Shown here in pieces: positions 45,373-58,560 of a DNA stretch of 64,000 nucleotides (positions within the stretch are counted from its first letter, which is position 1; each line of letters starts with the position of its first letter). The notes under the pieces were generated by a model. It made no database searches, was not told the DNA's origin, and saw nothing but the letters and a program-made list of their open reading frames with translations. Location: NCBI RefSeq assembly GCF_945859705.1, contig NC_079137.1:79691150-79755149 (forward strand). The letters run 5' to 3'. Source of the stretch: Episyrphus balteatus (lineage: Eukaryota; Arthropoda; Insecta; Diptera; Syrphidae). The position numbers were made by a program, and so were the translations under genes.

Positions 45373-48300
45373 TAATAAGGGCAGTGAATTAAAAAAAAAA
45401 ATTTTAATTTTTATCAACATATTTTCATATATTTTAGTTGTCATAAATGGTTATACTTTAATAGATTAAAGTATATAATATTTGCACCTATATGTTTGGA
45501 ATGATATTTCTATATTTATGACAGTTTAAACAGAAAGTGATCAAAACCAAACAACTGCGTTACTTTGCTCCAAATTTCAGTTTTATTTGTAAAATCATAT
45601 AATTAAGCTTTCTGATATTCCTATTTGAAACTAAAAGAACAATGTAAATCTCCTAAGAAGTTAAATCACAGAAAATATAATTTCAATTAGTAGTTTATTA
45701 CCAAAAATCAGCTTTAAAACTTGAAATACCACTGCGTTACCAAGATAAACCGCAATATTACTGTGATTTGTAAACAATTCGATCCAAATTTGGGTTTCAA
45801 ACTTGTAAAAGTAAATATTATGTTAATTTTATAAATCAATATAGTTTTTCTATTAATTTGTACTTTTTTTTTCAAGAAAAATGAAATTCAAAAAAGGGAC
45901 ATTTTTTTAGGCACTATAAATAATATTTTGGCTTAGGTACCAAAAATATGGTTTCTGAAGCGTAATATTTCACTTTAAAAACAACTTTACTGATTGGAAT
46001 ATCAACTACCTACATTGTTAACCACTTGATTTTGAGCAACATTATTTAAGTAAAACTTAACTGTCCCTAAAGCTTTAGGCATCTCTCCCCTTCCTATCAA
46101 ATCAATTGTCAAAATATATAAATAAACTTATAGGCTACAATCTTCTCACAATAAAGCCCTTTCCCCCCCCCCCCCCCCCACTATAACATTTATAAATAGT
46201 CTTTTTCCATCTCACACCCTAAATTTTGATTGATTATCTTCTTTGACTTGATTCCTTTGAAATCAAATAGTTATCAACTTCTTAACTTCTTATCTCTATA
46301 ATGCCAGGGGGTCGTCGTCGGTCGCATAGAAAATCAATAAGTCGCACTATATATCTACCCAAAAGGAAATCAAACAAAAAGTAAATCGAGCATTTTGCTG
46401 TCCATCATAAATCTTTTTTAATCTTCAACAAAGACAACGACGACATAAAACCATCAATGTCATCTCCTGTGTACACAATAACACACACACACATCCTTTT
46501 GAATGGAAACTATATCAATAAATCCTTTAACCGCACACAAAACACCAACAATAACATTGCACCCAAACAAAAACGACGGACATCCTATCCCCTTTCCCGT
46601 TCTCGGTTGAAAGTTATAAATATTACAACATTTTTGACACATTTGACACTTAAAATATCATCGGCCATTGTTGTCTTGAACAAATAATCAAAAATAATCA
46701 AAGAAACGTCCAGATCCTATTAATTCTCGGTTGCTGCTCGCAAGCAATTTTCAGTGAGTGGATTTAGTATAAGAAGGCCAAGCCCGAGTATACAAAAACC
46801 CAAACCCAAACCCTGGGAAACCCCCACCAACCTATAAAGCCTTTCAAAACTAAAGAGAACCCCCCAAATCTCCTCCACACAAAAGAAAACTGGGTTGGGT
46901 ATGAGATGAGTGTGTGGAAGAACAAATTACCTGCTTAGAAATTCAATTTCTTGAAAAAGCAACGATAACCATCCGTTTAGAGGTGCTACAAGGCTCTATG
47001 GTTCTCTGTTTTTCTGGGAATATATAGTCGATCGTTTTGTATCACTCACGATTACCTTGGCAATAAATCCTCGAAATAGCCATCAGCAATGCGAACTCAT
47101 TCGCAAGCTTCTCCGTTCCGTCCGTCGTCATCATCGTCCGAATGGGTTTTTACGAAGAATAGCGCCAGCTAAACCCTTTTGTTGAGGAACAAAATAAAAT
47201 TGATTAACATGGAAGTGGTTCTCCGGCTACCAACCAGCACCAACCTTTTCTCTACCCCCCTTCATTTGAAAAACCCGGGCTAGCTAGGGCAACCAGCTGA
47301 AGCAAGGTGTTTACACATCGACCTGACACACCCAGGTATAGACCTTGCCAAGGCCGATGGACGGAAGAGGGGTGTGCTGATGAAGCTGAGGCTCAAGCTC
47401 AGGTAATGCTGTGTGCAAACACCTGAGAACTTTAGAAAATTATGCGACATTTGTCGTCCTCTCTCTCTCTGTGAATGTCCTGTTCCTGTGTGTGCCTTGT
47501 CAGTCTTTGGTTGTCTTGTTTGTTAGGCTGTCGTCTTCATCGTGTGTCGTTGTCGTGTGCTCGTCCTGAGGTTGAATGATATCAGATTTACGTGTCAAAT
47601 GGAAGGTGCGAAATGAGATAAGAAAATATAACCCTAATAGGAAGAATGGCCTCTCTTTCTCTTTGCTAGGCTACTAGGCTGAAGCTAAGCTAGATTGAGC
47701 TGGGTGTTGGTGCTTGTTTGCTTGATTTCAAGCTACCTACATGTGCTTGTGCATCTATCTATCTTACCATTAACCAAAGGGGATTACCACAACCAAAAGA
47801 TACCAGAACAGAGAGTGAAGTATGAATGATTGAAAGGCGTTTAACGTCCGTCATGCGGTGAATATGCTCACAAAATCGTGGTTGCCAGCTTAGTTGAAAT
47901 TAAAATGGCAATAATTTATTTTAAAAACAAAGTTGGGAACTAGAAGACGCGGAATTCGGAATAGAATTCGGGATTACCCCAGCAAGGCTTTTATAATTAT
48001 GGGCTATACATTTTTGGCAATAAGACAGAGTAGCTTATGTCGACTTAAGGAATTTTTGAAAATTTTATTTTCAATGCTATTTTTTAAAGGTTTTTAATTT
48101 TAATTGAACTGAAATTTTTGTCTCTACATTTAAGCGTGGATCTTAGCTAAATTTCTGTAATTTTGTTTTTAAATTAAAACTTATATGTAATGCAGATAAG
48201 AGTTGACTGGATTTCAAATTTTTTTTTTTTGGACTTATTGCCACAGACATATAACAACGTAGAGTTTTGAAAATTATGAACTTCCTATACATATTTTGTT

Positions 48301-51300
48301 TTGTTTGCAATATTGTTTTCTATGTTTCAAAATTTCGGGTTTTTGTGGTTTTAGGTAATTTTTGATTTAAAGATTCTGGTGCTATATTCAGAGATTAGCA
48401 GTGTGTTTTCATTCCGGATTTTAACTTTTATAGGGTTTCATTAATACGAATTTTTTATTTTCGGGATTTCAGATTTCGTTTGCAGAATATTGACTACAAA
48501 TAAATAATCACAATGAGTAAGGTTTTGAAATCAAAATTTCTAAATACCCTTTAGTAGAAATAATGTTACATAGGTAGAAATTAATTCGAATTCAAGTTTA
48601 TTTCTATTGGATTTTTTAAGTTTCTGCGATTCAAGCATTAATGAGGATTATGGGTTTTGATGAGGTTGGGGTTTTTCGATTTCCTGGATTTGGGTAATTT
48701 TTGATCTTTCAAGATACCTACTTTTATTTTTTATCCGAATTTTTTGATTTTATCGAATGAGATAATTGAAGATATTTTCCATTCTGAATCTGAAAATTTT
48801 AGGTTTTAGGCATTGAAGTTTCATAAGATCTCGGAATTTTGGGTGTTCTGTAGTTTTGTGTATTTCTTTGGATTCCAACATTTCTAAAAATGTCCTTTGG
48901 CGAAATTTAGTTTAAGAGTTGAAACTAATTTTTTCTTTGGGTTCTGAATTTCAAATTAAAATTTTTCAATTCGCCGGGAAACTTTAATGATAACCCTTTG
49001 TTGTTTTGATTTTGCGCTTTATAATTTGGGATTTAAGCTGCTTGGGATTTGTTTTCGAAACATTTACCCAAACCTAAAATCAATCTGAAGCTCAAAATCA
49101 TACTTCAATAAAAAATTGATATTTATGTATGGTTTTTATTGACAACTCAATAGAAGTTTCCCATTTTCAACTATTGCACACTTATTTCCCAATTTTAGAT
49201 ACCAAACTTTCGGTTTCTATTTTTTGAGATTTTTGGGCAAAAATGTCTGCAAAATATTTTTTTTGGGGTTTCAAGTGCCTGAATTATCAGAAGGTTGAAT
49301 TTCAGAATTAGGAGTTTTTGCAGTATTAAAAAATTAGGACTTTTCAGTATACATATTAGAATTAGTAGATTTTTCCGATTCGGGGTCATAGAATTCTGAC
49401 TTAGATTTAAAATCACATCGTGACTTATATATTAGAAAATTCAAAAACATTATTTTCATTATCGCAAAAACTTGAGAAATGTTTAATATCTATGCACATT
49501 TTTTTAAAAGTTCAAACATATTTTTAAATTTTTTCACGAATGTTAGGATTTATATTTTTGGGTATTTCAGCTTTGGGAAATTTGAATTTTTGGTTTTTCG
49601 AGATTTAGAGTTTTCATATTTTAGGATCTTTGAATCAAACTTCTACTATCTAGATTTTTAGTAGGTAATTTTCTTCCTTCTTTTTTTTTTTTTACCTGAA
49701 TTGGCTGCACCATTTCTTTGGTTGTCCTAGCAGCAGCTTAATACAGTTCCGTTGGCGTTTTATCTAGGTGGATGCAGAAAAAATTTTAGTTTTGATTTTT
49801 AACAGTGTTTAGACCTTGAGACAATAGTCGGAAAAGGTATTACAATCTACCATTCATCTTCGATATTCTATTTTTTTTTGTATTGATCATTAAACTTTTT
49901 TTCAAAACCATTATGTAACCATTAAAAATGAGAAATCTTTCAAAACGTATTCAAATTTAAAATTTCTCATTTTAAATGGCAGCTTTAAAGGTATTGAAGT
50001 CTAAATAAATTGGTTTAGTCATGAAGAATAATCTATTTGAATAACCAAAGTTGGTAGCCATTACCAAAAATTCCAATTTTATCCGCTCAAAAAGCACTTC
50101 CACCCGAATGATTTGACAGTAGGTCATCTCACATGTGACACTAGAGAGAGAGAGAGGGGAGTGCAAATGTACATCATCTCAAACGTGTAAACAAACACAC
50201 TGCCTCTAGTCTAGGCACCACACCGACTGAACAGAGCTCGGCTCTCTTGCTTGCTTGCATACATATCTTTTGGTTTATTTTCAAGACAAACAAGGGTTGT
50301 ACTACAAGGATTTAGGCAAGCCAGATAGATAATCTCCTGCTCGTAATTTTCCTATTGACACTAACTATACGACACCATACTGACCTTTCTCTCAAATTGT
50401 GTATGTTCACACAATAAAACACAAAACCATCATACACAAGTCAGCAACAATATTGTATGATGCATGTAGGTGTTTTGTGTGTTGTGTTGTGTTGTGTGCA
50501 GTTTAAATATTTCTCAGCAATTTGTAAGTCGTTTATATCCTGAGAAATTTCTTTTCAAATAAATTTAAGTCTTTTGTTCAAAATATCTGTACAAGAAGGG
50601 GACTTGACTTGAAAGATGGGTATTTACTGTATTTGTTAGCCCTTAAAGTCTGCTTAGTCACCATATCGAACAATCAAAGGCAATTTTATATAAATGTACA
50701 TATATTTGTTGTCCATGCCCATGTCTAGAGAGACAATCTTTAAGTAGTTTTGATTGTGGTCCAGGATGGACTTTTGTGTTTTTGTGTTGAATCCTATACA
50801 AACCAGAAATTGGACACACTCACTCGCATGAAAAGAGTTAAATAACTGTGTGATAAGGGATCTTATTCAATGACTTGACTCAGATTTTGTGTGTTAATTA
50901 AATCTACAACACTTAACTGGATAAATGTGGGAAAAACGGTAACAAAAGAAAGAACACATAAACACAAAAAGGAAAATCAACTTGTTCCTTTATAAATACC
51001 ATTGTCTACTTTTAGGAGAGTACAGCAAATAAATTTAGATGGTTTTGCAAGAGTGATTAGACACACGCCCTCCAGTCCAGCCCCCGCCCCACCCAAAAAA
51101 AAAAAACTTAAGGAAGTCCTTTATCCTTGTTTAATGTAGGTATTGTCCTTACGTAGTTGACTGAGTGTATTTGGAGTAAGGTGAGGTATTTCTTTTCTAC
51201 TTTTTATTTCCAACAAATGCAAACCAACACAACACAACACAACACAACACAACACAAAACTCAATCAAATCGAAAATCTCGTGGCTAGAGAGATTGTGAA

Positions 51301-52437
51301 AAGCAGATTGTTTCCTTGGTAAATTGATTTGGCTCAATGAATAATCTTGACATCTAAGGAATTCAATTTGTAGATTTTCTTGTGAACTTTATTTGTCTGG
51401 ATGAAACGATGGTGACTCTGGCTGGGAACTGGGAGAGTGTGTGTGTGTGTTTTATGTGTGTTTGTGTGTGTTTGCCTTGAAGGACCAACCAAAGAGACGA
51501 AAATCATGTTTACTGATTGATTTTGTTCCAAATGTAAATATTTATTTCACGCAGCAGGTTTTGTAGCAGAAAATATCAGAAAAAAAAAATGTTTTATTTC
51601 GGGAACAATCATCATGGCACAGTCTCTCTCTACTGTAAAAGTAAAAGACGATGAAAAATAAGGAAAAAATCTACTACAAAGAGTTTCTTTTTAAGTTTTG
51701 ACAGAAAATAGGAAATGATATTTGAGGAATAAAAAAAAGCACAAAGGTGAATAACAAAAAAAAAAACCTTTAAATCTAGTTTACACAAATCGATTGAAAA
51801 TTTTGTTAAATTCATAAAAAATCGAATTGGTGTGAAATTTAAAACTTCTATTTGACACAAAATTACCTAATTTATTGACATTTGTGTAGAATTCTTTAAA
51901 GCTTCTTTAAGAAGAACTATTTAACAGTGGGAAGTAGGTTAAGGATTATTTAAAGGACTAAATATCATCAATTACTGTGTTAAATCGGGTTGGGGTCAAA
52001 ATTCTTTTGTCCAAATTCTGCATTTTCCAAACCAATTTTACAGAATTTTGTAAAATCATCATCTCGAAAAATTTGCTGCTTATTTGAGTTTACTTACTTA
52101 CGAGTACTATGTCAATTTTTTTGTAGAATCTTTTTTTTTTGATGAATTAATAAATTTAAAAATATTGAGAAAAGGTTTTTAATGATAAAAATTTTTGAAA
52201 AATAATTATTGAAATTTTTTTAATAAATCAAATAGAAATTAGTATCATTACCCAACATCGTTTCAAATTTAATTTCAACGGTATATAGATGTGGGTTATA
52301 AGAAAGTCAGTCTTCTAGACAGCTAGGAAAGTACCAAACTTAAATTACATCAATGAGGTGTTTTTTTGTTTAGTAAACGCATAATCTATGAAAAAAAAAC
52401 AAAATTAGCAGAAATTTTTTTCTTAAAAAAAAATTAT
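45373..52437. other. Long non-coding stretch, mostly unrecognised
   Basis: No gene, RNA or TIR element identified in 7 kb. A 17-C run lies at 46163-46179. The 46.7-47.9 kb part is the least AT-rich and most complex, resembling host intergenic or intronic sequence. From 48.0 to 49.7 kb scattered TTCGGGATTT-like words occur, similar to 43.5 kb. A (GTGTT)n tract at about 50471-50499 and a (CAACA)n tract at 51225-51256 are complementary to each other. (GA)n near 50143-50155 and a GT tract near 51436-51452 are also present. Confidence 0.4.
51225..51256. repeat. (CAACA)n pentanucleotide microsatellite
   Basis: Six or more copies of CAACA/ACACA in a row. Its reverse complement (TGTTG)n occurs 0.75 kb upstream at about 50471-50499. 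Confidence 0.9.
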
Positions 52438-52560
52438 GGCAGAATTTTGAAAAGCAGAATTTTAAAAAGCAGAATTTTGAAAGACAGAATACAAAAAAAT
52501 CAAAATTTTGAAAAACAGAATTTTCTTGAAAAAAGCATAGTTTTGAAGCCAGAATTCTGA
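52438..52560. repeat. Short tandem array, ~16-bp GCAGAATTTTGAAAA units
   Basis: About seven diverged copies of AGCAGAATTTTGAAAA follow each other, with spacings of 13-18 bp. The plus-strand frame through it (52366-52560) is repetitive for this reason and is not a gene. Confidence 0.85.
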
Positions 52561-55500
52561 CTTAAGAATAACTCAGTCCAGTAGTCAGCAATTGCTACCA
52601 ATCTCGTATTATTCTGTTCAGAATAAAGTAAACTTCTTGTCATTTTATTATATTTGCTTTTATCAGCCTAAAAGAAGTAAAACTTCAAGAAGTGTAAATC
52701 GCACATTACTCAGACCTAATTCCAGTAAAAATAAGAAAATACATTATCATAAAGAAAACTGTAAGAAAATTTAACCTCCACACTTAACTTCATTTCCAGT
52801 TTTAATAATTCAATAAAAATAGTCCTCAAAAGAGAAATTCCCATCCATAAGAAACTTCATTCCTTATGCAATGCACACAAAATCGTCTCCTTTTCAATGT
52901 TGTGGCTTATATTTTGAATTATTGATGTCTTTAAACTTTTACAACTAAATTCCAAAAGTAATGGCAATATATAGCAACTGACCCCATTTTAAAAAGTAAA
53001 GCGCCTATAAAGTAAAAGTCAATGGTCCTTAAATATAAAAAAAAAGTAAACCATAATACAACAAGTCTCTCTTAAAAAAAACTTTATTGAAACACATTCG
53101 ACAGTTTGTCGTCATCGTGTGGACGTTGTAAAATGTTTTGAAGAGAGAAACGTTTTTGCAACAACTTTTACCATAATACAAAACCCCAGTTATAGAGTCA
53201 ATAAGTTACAAAAACAAAATAAATCTTCATCAACTTTGGTCTTTTTCCGGAGGAGGCCTTCGCTATTTATATTGATCTACCCTTACCCTACCACCGCATC
53301 ATACTGCCTTTTGTCGCCCAGTCAGTTATAAAACAATGAACTAAACACAATTCATCATGTTCGAAAAAGCTATAAATTCTAACTCGACCTTCAATCAGCG
53401 CGCCGTAAAAGAACCCAATTTCCATTTCATCACTTCATCTTTCGTCCATGATATTTTTATGACCATAGAATCAAAGGACTTTGTCCAAAAGATTAATGGA
53501 CCTTCAAATAGTGCGAAGCGATCTTCTCAATATACACTATAAAAAGTCCTATCCCTATCGGTTGGTTCCAGAGAATCATACAAAATAACCTTCTCTCTTC
53601 TAGGTCCTTGGTCGAAGGATCTACGTCACTATAGACACTCACTCACTCACACACACATACGGTCTTTTAGTGTCGTATATATTCTATGATTTTCCCTATG
53701 AAAATCATTTTTCATCGGAAAACGCGTCACTTTAATAACTCAGCAGTAAATATGGTGGCACGCAGAGTGAGTAGAGCAGAGCAGAAGCATGTCCTTATCA
53801 GGACGAAAGAAATAATAGCTTCCAATAATTCTCCTTGAGGATAAATTACAATTTTTTTTTTGTTTTTGTCTTTTTCTTATGAGATTTCTTTTTCGAAAAA
53901 TACTGTCGATGTTGTAGTAGTCCTTGTAGTCCTTAAGGAAAAAAACAGAACATGTCGAAGAAAAAAACTGCTGACCATCGAGGAAAAACACTACACTCCC
54001 TTACCCCAAACCACCATACCATATTGGATCACACTGAGTTAAAGTACACATAACCGGAATGGAGTACCGTCTAAGGAAAAGGATTTTTTATTGCAATGAA
54101 GATACACACACCATTCGTTGTAACGACTGGAACGACATGTATAAGTTTTTATCACCTTTTTCAGTCCCGATAGCCTTATTCGTTCACTTTAACGACTCAA
54201 CAGATGCGAGCGAGAGACAATATATATAGAAAGTAGGTTGTTCGTCGTTGTTCTTGTGGCTCTATGCGGCCTCTGTTGGAGTTTGTGATGATGGTCTACA
54301 GTAATTCTGTTTCATATTATGGCTAAAAGCGAAAAAAAACATAAAAAACACTGGAATCATTTATCAAAAAGTGATAGGACGATGGAGCGATGGAACTATG
54401 ACGAGAGTAAATGGTCGCTTTTGATAGTTTTAATTAACTTTTGATGTAAAATTATAGGTTTTGTTTCCTTTATTATGTTGCTGTTAGGTATCGTATAAGC
54501 TTCAATTTACTTTGTTACATTTGTAAAGTTCAGCGAAATTGAAAAATATGCTTTTACTTAGAGTTTAAATTAATGAGTGACTTTAATTTTATTTTCAGTA
54601 GGAACAAGGGCCACCTTCCGTGGGAAAATAGTTAATAGACACTATTCTGATGTGTATCACAGCTTTCTGCAGAAAAGTTGACAGATTAGGTCAATAGGTA
54701 TCACTGGCCTTTTCTAATAGGTATCACCAAGTGCTGTTAGTATCACAAATTACTGTCCAGTGTATCTTTAATACTATTTTTCCAATGAATACCCTGGAAA
54801 GTATCATGATTTGTACCATTGAACGTTAGTCTTTCAAGTATATATATTAAGTATTCCGCGATTACTCTAATAAGTATCACAGCCCTACTAACAATTTTGC
54901 TTGTATAATGCCTTACAGAATCAACAATTGCATCTGTAAAGCTTTATAGAACCAAAATTGTTTTTCGGGAGATGAATATCACAGCATGCTTCTTTATAGA
55001 TGGCATTTCAAACAGTATCTCAAAGTTTCCCTGTGCACTGTAACACTTATTGCTTCAGAATATGTTACGAACATTTTCAGTATTAAGAGAAAGAACTGTC
55101 AGCATATATCACAAATTACAGCAGCCAATGTATCACGGTATGTCCCATTCTATATATATTCCCAAAAGAGTCTATGTAATTGGTTACCATATTTAAATAA
55201 TTTTATAAAAATCTACGTCAACCTTTAATCATTCTCACGTCTCGTCGATTTTGGGTGTCTTATTTCATATTGTTAATGTTGTCATTTCAAACCTAATTGA
55301 ACACAAAACAAATAAAATGACAGAGTGCGTGTACCTTCTCCCAATCGAAAAAAATAAACGTCACGTCTATTTTGTAAAATTGAATTTCAATCTCTCAACA
55401 GATAAATATCAACTCTAATTGCCATAGACAACAGAAGATACCTAATGGCTTGTGCAAAAAATAAGAAAAAAACAAAAAGTAAAAAAAAAATTGTAAACAA

Positions 55501-56159
55501 TTTATGTCAAAACATTATATTGACAAATGAAAACAAACACCTCTCCTACATATGCCATTCAAAGGAAAAAGGTACTAAAGAAATTGGATTAGTTTTTCAC
55601 TTTTCTCGCACATAAAAAAAGGTGGGTACTGAAATAAACATCTCAAGTTGAAAAATAAACTTCATTATTAAGAAAAAAAAAAATAAAACAAGGATCCCAA
55701 ACATCTCACATGTCACACTTTTTTCTCTCTCCTTATACAAATAAATGTGTCATCCCAAATCAGTCATTTTGGAGTATGTGTATAGCCTATAATTCCCTAC
55801 TGGGTACCTGTGAGAGATGGCAAGGTGGCGGCTGGTTCATCAACCTGTCTTATTTGAAACAAAAAACCCAGGAAAATATCTGACAGTTGGATAAAAAAAA
55901 GGTTTTTTTTTTCTTCTTCTTTATTTGCTAAGGAGTATGAGAATTCATATATCGTAGGTACATATGAGAAAAGAAAATACAGAAGAGGGAGAGGTTCTTT
56001 TCAAACATCCGTCAGCTAGCTTGGTGCAATGACTTGACTGCTGTCAAAAAGACAAACAAACTGTCAGTGGCTTGTCTATAATTCGTTTTCAATTAAGCAG
56101 CAAACTCAAATTAAAACAAAAGAAGAAGCAAGTCATACACACGGAGAGAAAAACAAAAT
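52561..56159. other. Non-coding stretch with a TATCAC-rich segment
   Basis: No gene recognised. Between about 54640 and 55140 the word TATCAC, often as GTATCAC or GGTATCAC, recurs at least eight times in the same orientation, more than expected for so short a segment. Elsewhere sequence is AT-rich with A runs. Confidence 0.4.
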
Positions 56160-56830
56160 AATGTTCAAAATCTCTCCCGAATTATCCTAAGAAAGTTTAA
56201 AGTTAGGACGGTAAAGTAGTGAAATTTGTATGCCACTGTCAACTGCTCTCAAACCATCAATAAACCAGTGTTTAACTATTTTCAAAACTTCTCCCAAAAC
56301 ATCTACAAAAAGATCCAGCTGAAATTGAATGCTTAGTAAGAAAAAGATAGTTTAAGGTCGATAAGGTAGTGTTCATATTTATGTTTTTTCCAATCGCTTT
56401 CAAGCTATTATTAAACCTGAGTCAAACCACTTTAAACCCTCTCACAAACCATTCACAAAAAGAGCCAATTTCAAGTCAATGCTTAGGCAGGATAATATAA
56501 GTTAGAATCGGTAAGGTAGTGTACATTTTTATGTCTCTTTCAACTGCTCTCAAACAATCACTAAAACATCAAACCGCTTTCAAAAACCTCTCCCAAACCA
56601 TGTATAAAAAAGAGCCAGTTGAAAGTCAATATTATTTAGGTAGGATAAGATAGTTTAAAGTCGGTAGGGTAGTTTTATATTATTTTCAACCGCTCACACA
56701 GTATCAACTCACTTTTAAAATCTCTGCCAAACCATTCACAAAAAAGAGCCATTTAAAAGGAATACTTAAAAAGGATAAAATTGTGTAGAGTCGGGAACGT
56801 AGTGGTTTGTAGTTGTTTTTTTAAATGAAG
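56160..56830. repeat. Minisatellite, ~152-bp units
   Basis: CGGTAAGGTAGT and variants recur at about 56210, 56361, 56511, 56664 and 56794 (spacing about 151, 150, 153, 130). Each is followed by TTTCAACTGCTCTCAAAC, CCTCTCCCAAACCAT, CACAAAAAGAGCCA and a TTGAAAGTCAATGCTTAG-like segment. About 4.5 diverged copies; the last is shortened. Confidence 0.88.
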
Positions 56831-57250
56831 AAACTTTAACTTAAACTTCGCATATTAGCCACTGAAGTGTCATTTACAGGAGTGGGATTTGGGCATCAAC
56901 CAAAAAACCATCTAATAGTCGGGCAGTTCTATCGTTTGTACAGGTCGGTAAGACAGTTTTTATTTCAACAATGCAAGTTACACTTAAATCTCCAATATTA
57001 GATATTTATGGAAGTGCCAATTGAGTCCTTATTTTTGACACTTAAGAGGTGGAAGAGATTATCAATTAGAAAGATTTCAAATTTTAACAAATCTCCAACC
57101 AAACACAGGCTGAAAGACAGTTATCTTATTGATGTTAAGAAGTCTCCAAAATGTTCAAAAGCTAACCTGAAAACAATTTTTCAGCCAATGATTTGGAGTA
57201 AACTTATAAGATTTATGGGTTTATAAAAAATATTCATCAAACTTCTCTTA
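56831..57250. other. Spacer, nothing recognised
   Basis: AT-rich; a single GGTCGGTAAGACAGT near 56944 may be a remnant of the adjacent minisatellite. The 72-codon frame at 57008-57226 shows no domain. Confidence 0.45.
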
Positions 57251-57369
57251 GCCCCACTTTAATCACTCTCCTTTAAATTTAAAGTCACAATTAAATAAAA
57301 AAAATGGAATTTGACAGATGTCACATTTTTAATAGCGATTTTAAATTTATAGAGTGTATAAATTGGGCC
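57251..57369. mobile_element. 119-bp TA-flanked MITE with GCCC(C/A)A ends
   Basis: Left end GCCCCACTTTAATCACTCTC and right end in reverse complement GGCCCAATTTATACACTCTA are imperfect inverted repeats, both continuing into TTTAAATTTAAA-like sequence. TA flanks each side (57249-57250, 57370-57371). Single-ended relatives occur at about 43834 (GCCCAATTTATTGACTCTCC) and 44172 (GGTCTAATTTATTCACACTC), in the same orientation as each other. Confidence 0.65.
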
Positions 57370-57689
57370 TAACTGAATTAGGTATTTGGTGTCGATTTTA
57401 ACTGACATTTGTAGTTGCTTCTTTTCCACGCTTTGATTTTGAAATATTCAGAGTGTAAGCCCAGCTTTTCTCCAAGTGTACGAAATACAAAATTGCAGGT
57501 AGATGTACACATATTTGCTTTACTCTAATGAAGTTCCGCCACACTAGATGTGCTGGAAGTGATTTTTTTTTGTTTCATTTATTCCTCCCCCACCATTACC
57601 ATCACAAAATAAAGAAGAGCAGGAAAAAATAAAATAAAACAGTTAGCCCAGTTTGACATTCCCACCACGTTTGATATGGCATCACGTTT

Positions 57690-58560
57690 GTTAAGGGCCC
57701 ACACACACTATATAAATTCTACATCACGAATGGCAGTCGTTGGGTAGGCTCGTTCAGCGCTCATCATATACACAGAAGCCAAATCGATGTTTAAAAAAAA
57801 GAAACAACACAATTTCCTACCTGAACTGAACGTTGTAGCCTGATGGAAATTTTTGACAGTTGCCAAAAAAAAAAAAAATAAAAACACTCACGATGTATAA
57901 CGCTCGAACGTATGCAATTTGGGAAAATCTGTTATTCATTGGCAATTTGTAAGATTCATGCGTTCTGTATTCGATTCTCATCGTGTTGTGTGTTGGTCGT
58001 CTCTCTGTCGTCGTTCGGTCCGTCGTCCGTTGTAGAGTAGAGAGTAGAAACAACAAATTTGCTTTTCGAGTGCACTGTTGCAATAATCACTGTTAATTCG
58101 ATGGTGCATGCAAATGGAACTGGACCCCACCCAACTCATCCCATTTTTATTCCCAATTCGTAATTTCTTGCTCTGAATGCACCCACTACGGAACTGTGTG
58201 TGTTCAGTCAGGCAGCAGGGGGGTTTTCCGTGTTGCGTCATCGATGGCAAAAGCATTGTTTGGCAGTGGCTGTTACCAAATGCAATTACGAGTTTGGAAA
58301 ATTTGCTTCCTAAAATATACTCGGGAATTGGACATCCCCAAATTGTTTGCACTTTGGAGACAAATACGATTCCGCTGCCATATATCGACATAGTTTGGCA
58401 TCCTATTGTCGATATTTTCAGCAGCGTGAGATGGAATTGAATCGGATTTAATTATATCGAGAACGCGAGAGAATAATTCATATGAAATGCGCCGCTGAAC
58501 GTGAATGCTAATGCTGTATGCTTGCTTTCACCATCAACTCTACACTCTGTTTGTATAAAA
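57690..58560. promoter_or_regulatory. Candidate host regulatory block
   Basis: This 0.9-kb block is noticeably less AT-rich and less repetitive than its surroundings. It contains TATAAATT at 57711-57718, an octamer ATGCAAAT (POU-type) at 58108-58115, TTGTTTGC (forkhead-like) at 58343-58350, and TTTAATTATA (homeodomain-like) at 58447-58456. Overlapping frames on both strands (137 codons minus, 87 plus) have no recognisable domain. Such short sites occur by chance, so regulatory function is only a suggestion. Confidence 0.2.

Noticed and set aside
57978..58391. 137-codon minus-strand frame
   Set aside because: Overlaps an equally plausible plus-strand frame and no domain is visible; better explained by a GC-richer non-coding block.
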